The notes under the pieces: model-generated | The model's input: the letters and a program-made list of their open reading frames with translations, nothing else | Told to the model about the DNA's origin: nothing | Databases searched by the model: none | Position numbers and translations under genes: made by a program | Part shown: positions 7,810-14,981 of the stretch, piece by piece | How positions within the stretch are numbered: position 1 is the stretch's first letter | How the letters are laid out: the number at the start of each line of letters is the position of its first letter | Source: CAVVTR01 sp963751245 | GTDB lineage: Bacteria > Acidobacteriota > Thermoanaerobaculia > Thermoanaerobaculales > Thermoanaerobaculaceae | Reading direction: 5' to 3' | Assembly: GCA_963751245.1 (NCBI GenBank) | Contig: CAVVTR010000003.1 | Location: 21,086-85,085, forward strand | DNA: 64,000 bases

Positions 7810-9690
7810 ATGGCCCAGGGCCCTTACGATCCCGACGTCTACCGGCGCTTCGCCGAGAACCTCCGGAGCGCCCTCGGCGGCGACAACATCGAGCACCCCT
7901 CGATGCGGATCCTGCGCCAGAAGGCGCTGGCCACCGCCTACCGCACCTCCAACGGCGCGCCGCTCTGGTGGTCGGCAATCTCCTCCCGCCAGGCGGCCAA
8001 GACCGTCTACCTCGGCAACGGCCCCGACATCGTGCTGCCGCGCCCCTCCGACGGGCAGCTGGCCATCGTCGCCAAGGCCCCGGACCAGCTCCACAAGGTG
8101 CTCCAGCTCGTGCGCACCATGCCTTTCGTGCACGTCCGCCGCCAGATGGGCGACAACGGGGAGTTCAACCCGGTCTGCAACCTCTACGTCTGCGTCGCCG
8201 ACCCCAAGAACTACCGGCTGGCCTACCAGTGGGCGATGACCATGGGGGACGTCAAGAAGCGCCGGCCCGGCCCCGAGCTCATCATGATCGACATCCCCAT
8301 GGAGCACCAGCTGCGCATGCAGATCCTCGCCATCCCCGAGCACGACGTCAACATCGCCATGGGGTCCGACTACACCGGCGAGTGCAAGAAGGGGTTCCTG
8401 CGCCAGGCCATGTTCCGCGCCGACCAGCGGGGCATGCTGGGGCTGCACGCCGGGACCAAGGTCGTCAAGGCCCGCGACGCCCGCAGCGGCAAGGTGAAGC
8501 AGTTCTCCGTCTTCATGTTCGGGCTCACCGCCACCGGCAAGTCGACCTGGAGCTGCCACCAGCTGGGGCTCGACGCCACCGCCGGCGAGGGCACCTGGGT
8601 GGCCCAGGACGACATCGTCTTCCTCAAGCGGGACGGCTCCTCCTACGGCTCGGAGCAGAACTACTACGTCAAGACCGACGTCACCCTCCAGATGCAGGAG
8701 GCCATGTACCGGGCCCTCGCCCACCCCACCGCCCTGCTCGAGAACGTCATGGTCGACGGCTCCGGCCGCATCGACTTCACCGACGAGCGCATGGGAGAGA
8801 ACGGCCGCGGCGTCCTCGACCGCCGCCAGCTCAAGGTCAGGCGCGGGCGGAAGTGGGAGTCGATCTGCTACGAGTCCCTCGACACCCCCCCCATCGACGA
8901 GCTCGACGGCATCGTCTTCGCGTTCATCACGCGGCGCAACACCATCATGCCGTTCGCCCAGCGCCTCACCCCCGAGCAGGGCGTCATGGCCTACCTGTGG
9001 GGGGAGTCCAGCCACTCCTTCGCCACGGTGCCGGCCAAGGCCGGCGAGAGCGTGCGCATCGTCGGCATGGACGACTTCATCATCGGGAACCAGGGCCGCA
9101 AGGTGAACGCCTTCCACGACATCGTCATGGACCTGGTGGCCCGCCACCCCGGCAAGGTCCACTTCTTCCAGTACAACACCGGCGGCATGGGCGAGATCAT
9201 CGACATCGACCGCGCCACCGGCAAGAAGACCCTGGTGCGCAAGGCCAAGCGCGTCCCCATCGACCTCATGGCCGCGCTGCAGCGCGGCGACCTGCGCGGC
9301 ACCAACGAGTACGCCAGGGGGCGCCTGGGCACCGAGTACGTCGTCCGCTGCGACGGCTCGGAGCTCACCGAGTGGGACCCCCGGCACTTCTACTCCGACG
9401 AGCAGATCGAGGCCTACGTCGCCGACCTCGTCGACGGCCGCCGCGCCTTCACCGAGGAGATCGCCGCCCAGGGGCTGCGCAAGGACATCCGCGAGATCGC
9501 CCACCGCGAGCTCGATCGCCTCGACGCCAAGGTCGCCCGCCGCAAGGTCGAGCCCTGGTCCGAGGCCGACGAGGCCGCCCAGACCGCCGCCGAGGACCGC
9601 GACCCCCGCTCCCGCTTCATCGCCCCCTGGGACTCCCCCCGCTCCTCCGTGAGCTACTTCCCCCAGCCCTCCTCCCGCCGCCGCGGCTGA
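7810..9690 (+). CDS. pckA: Phosphoenolpyruvate carboxykinase (ATP), divergent long form
   Basis: Gluconeogenic enzyme, oxaloacetate plus ATP to phosphoenolpyruvate plus CO2. Homology is seen in 'GSDYTGECKKGF', the P-loop 'GLTATGKST' with Lys244, the 'LLENVMVD' strand and 'DFTDERMGENGRGVL'. At 626 residues it is longer than the roughly 530-540 of common ATP-type enzymes. The P-loop differs from the usual GLSGTGKTT, and the usual 'ENTR' is 'ENGR', so this is a divergent branch whose phosphate donor should not be assumed. The start at 7810 follows a GAGGTACGC ribosome site. Neighbouring cstA fits growth on peptides or organic acids. Confidence 0.8.
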   Translation: MAQGPYDPDVYRRFAENLRSALGGDNIEHPSMRILRQKALATAYRTSNGAPLWWSAISSRQAAKTVYLGNGPDIVLPRPSDGQLAIVAKAPDQLHKVLQLVRTMPFVHVRRQMGDNGEFNPVCNLYVCVADPKNYRLAYQWAMTMGDVKKRRPGPELIMIDIPMEHQLRMQILAIPEHDVNIAMGSDYTGECKKGFLRQAMFRADQRGMLGLHAGTKVVKARDARSGKVKQFSVFMFGLTATGKSTWSCHQLGLDATAGEGTWVAQDDIVFLKRDGSSYGSEQNYYVKTDVTLQMQEAMYRALAHPTALLENVMVDGSGRIDFTDERMGENGRGVLDRRQLKVRRGRKWESICYESLDTPPIDELDGIVFAFITRRNTIMPFAQRLTPEQGVMAYLWGESSHSFATVPAKAGESVRIVGMDDFIIGNQGRKVNAFHDIVMDLVARHPGKVHFFQYNTGGMGEIIDIDRATGKKTLVRKAKRVPIDLMAALQRGDLRGTNEYARGRLGTEYVVRCDGSELTEWDPRHFYSDEQIEAYVADLVDGRRAFTEEIAAQGLRKDIREIAHRELDRLDAKVARRKVEPWSEADEAAQTAAEDRDPRSRFIAPWDSPRSSVSYFPQPSSRRRG

Positions 9691-9889
9691 CCGCGCCGGG
9701 CGCCCGCGAGCCCGCGCCGGGGCGGCTTCGAGACCGCGAGTCAGTGTCATAAACATCTCTTGACACGGCTCGTACCTGGGGGCACACTTGGCGACAGTTC
9801 AATCACGTGCCACGGACCCGGGGGGGAACGTCGGAGGAGGGAGCCGCCGCTCCCGGGCAGCCGCAGGCGAGCACACGGAGGGAGGGACC
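9691..9889 (+). promoter_or_regulatory. Upstream region of cstA with a possible promoter
   Basis: This 199-base gap holds a perfect TTGACA at 9760-9765, in a locally A/T-richer stretch, with a poor -10 candidate (CACACT, 9783-9788, 17-base spacing). It leaves about 95 bases of leader before the cstA ATG, which has a GGAGGGAGGG ribosome site. The -10 match is weak, so the promoter is tentative. Confidence 0.3.
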
Positions 9890-11597
9890 ATGAAGGCCAT
9901 CATCCTCGCCGTGGTCGGGCTCGGCATGTACCTCTTCGCCTACCGCTTCTACGCGAAGCTCCTGGCGGAGAAGGTCTACCGGCTCGATCCAAACTTCGTC
10001 ACGCCGGCCCACGAGTTCTCGGACGGCACCGACTACGTGCCCACCAACAAGCACGTCCTCTGGGGGCACCACTTCACCTCGGTGGCCGGAGCGGCGCCCA
10101 TCGTCGGCCCCGCCATCGCCGTCTACTGGGGGTGGCTGCCGGCCCTCGTCTGGGTGATCCTCGGCACCATCTTCTTCGCCGGCGCCCACGACTTCGGCAC
10201 CCTGTGGATCTCCTCCCGGCACAAGGCCCGCTCGATGGGGTCGCTCTCCGAGGACGTCGTCTCCAAGCGGTCGCGCGCGCTGTTCATGGTGGTCATCTTC
10301 CTGCTGCTGCTCATGGTCAACGCGGTGTTCGCCATCGTCATCGCACGCCTGTTCGTGCGCTTCCCGGGCAGCGTCGTGCCCATCTGGTTCGAGATCCCGG
10401 TGGCCCTCCTCGTCGGCTGGCTGATCTACCGGCGCGGCGGCAAGCTGCTGTGGCCGTCCATCGGGGCGCTCGTCGCCCTGTACGTCATGGTGTGGTACGG
10501 CTACAAGATCCCGGTGGTCATCCCCGAGCACTTCCTCGGCCTCGGGCCGGCGGGGTTCTGGGTGGTGGCGCTGTTCATCTACGCCTGGGCCGCCTCGCGC
10601 CTGCCCGTGTGGCTGCTGCTGCAGCCCCGCGACTACATCAACTCGCACCAGCTCATCGTCGGCCTCGCGATCCTCTACGTCGGCATGGCGGTGGGCAACC
10701 CGACGGTCGTCGCCCCGGCGATCAACGCCGCCCCGGTCGGCGCGCCGCCGATCTTCCCCATCCTGTTCATCACCATCGCCTGCGGCGCCATCTCCGGCTT
10801 CCACGGCCTGGTCTCGTCGGGCACGTCGTCGAAGCAGCTCGACAAGGAGACCGACGCCCGGTTCGTCGGCTACATGGGCGCGGTGGGCGAGGGCGCGCTG
10901 GCCCTCGGCGCCATCCTCGTGGTGACGGCGGGGCTCGCCTCCACCCAGGCCGAGTGGCTCTCGGGCTTCTACACGAGCTGGACCGCGGCCTCGGGCGGCG
11001 CCGCCGGCTTCTTCGTCAACGGCCTCGCGGTCATGGCCGAGAACCTCGGTATCCCCGTGGCGGTCGGACAGGTCTTCGCGGCGGTCATCGTGGTGAGCTT
11101 CGCCGCCACCACCATGGACACCGGGGTGCGGCTGCAGCGCTACATCATCTCCGAGATCGGCGACCACTACCGGATCCCGGCGTTCCGGGATCCCGACTCT
11201 CGCCACGACGCTGGCCGTGGGATCCTGCCTGCTGCTCGCGTTCGGCGCCCACGCCCCCGGCGGCGGGGTCGGCACGGGCGGCCTGGTGATCTGGCCGCTG
11301 TTTGGCACCACCAACCAGCTCCTGGCGGCGCTCTCGCTCATCGTCATCTCCGTCTACCTGCGCCGGCTCAAGCGCACCATCCTGCCCACCGCCATCCCCA
11401 TGGTCTTCCTCCTGGTCATGACGGTCTGGGCGATGGTCGACAGCCTGCAGAACTGGCTGTTCGGGCCGAAGCCCAACTACCTGATGGGCGTGATGGGAAC
11501 GATCGTCCTGTTCGCGGCGTTGTGGATGGCGCTGGAGGCGTACCTGGCGCTGCGACGGCCTCCGCTGCCCGTGGCGGAGGAGCCGGCGCCGGAGTAG
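9890..11597 (+). CDS. cstA: CstA-family carbon starvation transporter, interrupted by a frameshift
   Basis: Inner-membrane transporter of the CstA family (peptide/pyruvate uptake in known members), about 569 residues once repaired. Many hydrophobic helices are visible, with family stretches 'GHHFTSVAGAAPIVGPAIA' and 'GFHGLVSSGTSSKQL'. The first frame covers 9890 to about 11188; the C-terminal part ('WPLFGTTNQLLAALSL') continues in the next frame to the TAG at 11595. Dropping one G of the GGG at 11187-11189 rejoins them as 'RIPAFRIPTLATTLAV', so this is probably a one-base insertion or a sequence error. The ATG at 9890 has GGAGGGAGGG upstream. The CC-star gene starts six bases after the stop, so they are probably one operon. 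Confidence 0.85.
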
Positions 11598-11603
11598 ACG
11601 ACC

Positions 11604-11882
11604 ATGGCGCAGACCTGGCAGCGTGTCCGCGAGGCGTGGCGGCGCTTCAACGCGTTCTACGACGAGCTGTTCCTGGCGCCGTACCGCTCCGCCGTGGCGC
11701 GCGAGCGGCGCGACCGCGAGGACCTCTTCCTGCTGCTGTGCTTCTCGGACATGCTGGGCATCCCAAACCCCGTCAACTACTACACCCTCGAGCTGCTGCC
11801 CTACGTGATGGAGCGCTTCCACCAGTGGCACATCCGCCAGGGCATGGAGCGCTCCCCCCTCGAGGGATTCCGCTGATGCTGA
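11604..11882 (+). CDS. CC-star-like small protein, candidate selenoprotein ending Sec-Cys
   Basis: Small soluble protein with 'FLLLLCFSDMLGIPNP' and 'YYTLELLPYVMERFHQWH', matching the family I know as 'cory-CC-star', whose members sit beside ArsA-like ATPases and, as I recall, end in Cys-Cys. Conventional reading stops at the TGA at 11874-11876 after '...SPLEGFR' (90 residues). The next codons are TGC and TGA, so recoding the first TGA would give a 92-residue protein ending Arg-Sec-Cys, the same place and spacing as the family's terminal Cys pair. A strong hairpin begins at 11879. Sec insertion is inferred; the coordinates include the read-through. It lies between cstA and arsA on the same strand. 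Function unknown. Confidence 0.75.
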
Positions 11883-11915
11883 GACCGGGGCCCCGGCGGG
11901 GCCCCGCGTCCTCAG
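11879..11915 (+). promoter_or_regulatory. Hairpin directly after the in-frame TGA, SECIS-like
   Basis: Lower stem CTGAG (11879-11883) pairs with CTCAG (11911-11915). After a short irregular part, a nine-pair G/C stem (11886-11894 with 11898-11906) closes a GGC loop at 11895-11897. The loop starts 18 bases after the TGA at 11874-11876 and begins with G, compatible with published models of bacterial SECIS elements as I remember them. There is no T-run after it and arsA starts 16 bases further on, which argues against a terminator. Confidence 0.55.
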
Positions 11916-11931
11916 CGCCGCAGGGACGCTG

Positions 11932-12897
11932 ATGCCGGTCTCCAGCTGGCTCGACCACCGGGTGGTGTTCTTCGGAGGCAAGGGCGGCGTGGGCAAGACC
12001 ACCTGCGCCACCGCCTTCGCATTGCTGGCGGCGCGCTCGGGGCGCCGGACCCTGCTGGTCTCCACCGATCCCGCCCACTCCACCTCCGACATCCTCGAGA
12101 CCCCGCTCGGGCCCGAGCCGTCCGCCGTCGCCGAGTCCCTGTGGGCCATGGAGATCGACTCGGAGCGGGAAGCCGCGGAGTACATCGAACGGGTCCGCGG
12201 CAACCTCATGAAGGTCACGGCACCGCACCTGCGCGCCGAGATGGAGCGGCAGGTCGAGATGGCGCGGGTGTCGCCGGGGACGGAGGAGGCGGCGCTCTTC
12301 GACCGCCTGGCCGACGTGCTCCACGAGGCCCACGGCCGCTACGACCTGGTGGTCTTCGACACCGCGCCCATCGGCCACACCCTGCGCCTGCTCTCCCTGC
12401 CCGAGCTCCTCCAGGCCTGGGTCGACGGCCTTCTGCAACGGCGGCGGAGCGTCAACCGCATGAGCGCGATGTGGCGCCAGATGACGGTGGGGGGCGGACC
12501 CGACGACGAGGCCGAGGACCCGGTGGAGGCGATCCTCCTGGCCAGGCGCCGCAAGTTCTTCCAGACGAGGCAGATCCTGCTGGAGCCCGGAACCACGACC
12601 TTCGTCTTCGTCCTCATCGCGGAGCGCCTGCCCATCCTGGAGACCAGCAAGGCGATCACCCTCCTCCGCCACCACGGCATCCCGGTGGGGGGGCTGGTGG
12701 TCAACCGGCTCCTCCCCGCCGAGGCCGCCGGGCACCCGTTCCTGGCCGCCCGCAAGCAGCGCGAGGCCGCCTACCTGGACGAGGTCGCCGCCACCTTCCA
12801 CGACCTCCCGCGCATCCACCTGCCGCTCCTCCCCCACGACGTGGTCGGGATGGAGAGCCTGCAGCGCATCGCCTCCGAGCTGCGCGCCTCCGTGTGA
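11932..12897 (+). CDS. ArsA/Get3-family ATPase without metal-binding cysteines
   Basis: Single-domain cytoplasmic ATPase of 321 residues in the SIMIBI class. It has the deviant Walker A 'GGKGGVGKTT' (Gly15-Thr23, Lys22), switch I 'STDPAHSTSDIL', and switch II 'DTAPIGHTLRLLSLP'. ArsA arsenite pumps have two ATPase halves and metal-binding cysteines; here there is one half and only one cysteine, next to the P-loop. Arsenite transport is therefore unlikely, and a Get3-like client or metal chaperone role for the neighbouring small protein is a better guess. It starts 49 bases after the candidate Sec-Cys terminus. No arsB or arsenic regulator is present. Confidence 0.85.
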   Translation: MPVSSWLDHRVVFFGGKGGVGKTTCATAFALLAARSGRRTLLVSTDPAHSTSDILETPLGPEPSAVAESLWAMEIDSEREAAEYIERVRGNLMKVTAPHLRAEMERQVEMARVSPGTEEAALFDRLADVLHEAHGRYDLVVFDTAPIGHTLRLLSLPELLQAWVDGLLQRRRSVNRMSAMWRQMTVGGGPDDEAEDPVEAILLARRRKFFQTRQILLEPGTTTFVFVLIAERLPILETSKAITLLRHHGIPVGGLVVNRLLPAEAAGHPFLAARKQREAAYLDEVAATFHDLPRIHLPLLPHDVVGMESLQRIASELRASV

Positions 12898-12988
12898 ACG
12901 CCCGCAACGACCCCGGGAGGGCGCCGTGCGGCCGCGTGGGCCCCGGGGTGTAGGATGGAAGGGTAGTCAGCCCCCCTTCGGAGGAACG

Positions 12989-13777
12989 ATGACGGCGAAG
13001 CTTCCCAGCAGCGGGCCCGGCCGGTTCGTCTGGCACGAGCTCCTCACCCCCGACCCGGAGCGCGCCCTGCGCTTCTACCGGGAGCTGCTGGGCTGGACCG
13101 TGCGCCCCATGGACCGGGGCCGCCTCGGCACCTGCCGCACCGTGAGCGCGTCCGGCGTCGAGCAGGGCGGGGTGCTTCCCCTCCCGCCAGGGCAGGCGCC
13201 CGACCCGCGGTGGCTCGCCTACGTCGCCGTGGACTCCCTCGAGTCCGCCCTCGTCCAGGCGCTGGAGCTCGGCGGCGAGGTGCGCCACCCCGCCGAGGAC
13301 CTGCCCGGCATCGGGCGCGCCGCGGTGGTGACGTACGCCGGCGGCGCCGAGCTCGCCCTTGCCGAGACGCCGCTGACGGAGCGGCCCGGTCCCGGAGCGG
13401 GGCTGGCGCCGGGGACGTTCTGCTGGGACGAGCTGCTGGCCCGGGCCGCGCCCCACGCGGTCGCCTTCTTCTGCGGGCTCCTCGGCTGGGGGCTCGAGAC
13501 CGTGGAGCTGCCCGGTGTGGGCCCCTACACCTTCTTCACCACGCCCGGAGGCGGCTCCGCCGCCGGCATGCTCCCCAGGCCCCCCGACGCCGCGGGGCCC
13601 TCGGCGTGGCTGCCCTACCTGGTGGCCGCCAGCGTGGACACGGCCGCCGGCCGTGCGGAGCAGCTCGGCGGCACCGCCGTCATGATGCCCACCGCGATTC
13701 CGGGCGTGGGGCGCTACGCGGTGATCGAGGACCCGCAAGGCGCCGTCTTCGCGCTGCTCCAGCCCATCGAGGAGTGA
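12989..13777 (+). CDS. Two-domain VOC (glyoxalase/bleomycin-resistance fold) protein
   Basis: Protein of 262 residues built from two VOC repeats, about 12-130 and 140-258. Each opens with a 'W-H/D-E-L' motif ('FVWHELLTPDPERALRFYRELLGW' region and 'FCWDELLARAAPHAVAFFCGLLGW' region) and ends with an acidic metal-ligand position ('ELALAET', 'VFALLQP'). The second copy has diverged, with Asp for the first His. The ATG at 12989 follows GGAGGA; the longer in-frame extension is not family-like. The family includes putative hydroxylases and resistance proteins, and no function can be assigned. Confidence 0.85.
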   Translation: MTAKLPSSGPGRFVWHELLTPDPERALRFYRELLGWTVRPMDRGRLGTCRTVSASGVEQGGVLPLPPGQAPDPRWLAYVAVDSLESALVQALELGGEVRHPAEDLPGIGRAAVVTYAGGAELALAETPLTERPGPGAGLAPGTFCWDELLARAAPHAVAFFCGLLGWGLETVELPGVGPYTFFTTPGGGSAAGMLPRPPDAAGPSAWLPYLVAASVDTAAGRAEQLGGTAVMMPTAIPGVGRYAVIEDPQGAVFALLQPIEE

Positions 13778-13946
13778 CCCGGAGCGGCGGAGGGCGGAAC
13801 CTCGCGGCCCCGGCCGGCCCGTGCTCCCCCCGCGGCGCCGGCGCCCCGCGACGGGCGCATACTGAAGTGGCGGCTGCCGAGCCTCCGCGGGACGGCCCCT
13901 GGCCGGGCCGACAAAGCCCCGAGGCGGGCCGCAGAGGAGGCTTTCG

Positions 13947-14981
13947 ATGTCTCGCGCAGCGCTGCTCACCTCACTCGTTGCGATCACCCTGGGCCTGGGC
14001 GGGGTGGCGGCCGGGCAGGCCGCCGGCGGCTACCACGTCACCGGGACCATCGCCATCGGCGGCGAGGGCGGCTGGGACTACGTCACCGTGGACCCCTCCG
14101 CGCACCGCCTCTACGTCAGCCACGCCACCCGGGTCGAGGTCGTCGACACCAGGACCGGCACGGTGACCGGCGCCATCCCGGACACCCCCGGCGTCCACGG
14201 CATCGCCCTCGCGCCGGCGCTGGGCCGCGGCTACATCTCCGACGGCCGCGCCGACGCCGTCACCGTCTTCGACCTCGACACGCTGAAGACCCTCGCGACG
14301 GTGAAGGTCACCGGCGCCAACCCCGACGCCATCGTCTTCGAGCCTCTCACCCGGCGCGTCTTCACCTTCAACGGGAGGGGGCGCAACGTCACCGCCATCG
14401 ACACGGCCACCGACCAGGTCGTCGGCACCATCGACGTCGGCGCCAAGCCCGAGTTTGCCGTCGCCGACGGCCGCGGGACGGTGTTCGTCAACCTCGAGGA
14501 CACGAGCATGCTCGCCGCCATCGACGCGAAGACCCTCGAGGTCAAGGCGCGCTGGCCCCTCGCGCCGGGGGAGGAGCCCACCGGGCTCGCCATGGACGTC
14601 GAGCACCGGCGGCTGTTCTCGGTGTGCGGAAACGGCCTCATGGTGATCAGCGACGCAGACGCCGGCCGCGTCGTGGCCACCGCGCCCATCGGCCGCGGCG
14701 TGGACGGCGCGGCGTTCGACCCGGCCACCGGGGACGCCTTCGCCTCCGCCGGGGAAGGCCTCCTCACCGTCGTCCACGAGGACACCCCCGGGACGTTCAC
14801 GGTTGCCGGCACGGTGACCACCCGGCGCGGCGCCCGCACCGTGGCCCTCGACCCCGCGACCCACCGCCTCTACCTCCCGACCGCGCGCTTCGGACCGCCG
14901 CCGTCCCCCACGCCGGACCATCCCCGCCGGCGGCCGGCGATCCTCCCCGGCACCTTCGAGGTGCTCGTCGTGGGCCGGTAG
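13947..14981 (+). CDS. YncE-like periplasmic beta-propeller protein
   Basis: Exported protein of 344 residues. A signal peptide is clear (about 1-25, 'SLVAITLGLGGVAAGQAAGG'). The rest is a run of YVTN-type propeller blades, each with a pattern like 'GWDYVTVDPSAHRLYVSHATRVEVVDT' or 'IDTATDQVVGTIDVG'; about six to seven blades can be counted. The ATG at 13947 has GAGGAGG upstream. Such propellers bind nucleic acid, metals or protein partners; none can be named here. Its stop codon abuts the stop of the convergent ligase/peptidase gene with no bases between. Confidence 0.83.
   Translation: MSRAALLTSLVAITLGLGGVAAGQAAGGYHVTGTIAIGGEGGWDYVTVDPSAHRLYVSHATRVEVVDTRTGTVTGAIPDTPGVHGIALAPALGRGYISDGRADAVTVFDLDTLKTLATVKVTGANPDAIVFEPLTRRVFTFNGRGRNVTAIDTATDQVVGTIDVGAKPEFAVADGRGTVFVNLEDTSMLAAIDAKTLEVKARWPLAPGEEPTGLAMDVEHRRLFSVCGNGLMVISDADAGRVVATAPIGRGVDGAAFDPATGDAFASAGEGLLTVVHEDTPGTFTVAGTVTTRRGARTVALDPATHRLYLPTARFGPPPSPTPDHPRRRPAILPGTFEVLVVGR

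Noticed and set aside
11879..11915. Reading this hairpin as a transcription terminator
   Set aside because: There is no T-run after the stem and the next gene begins 16 bases on, in the same direction.
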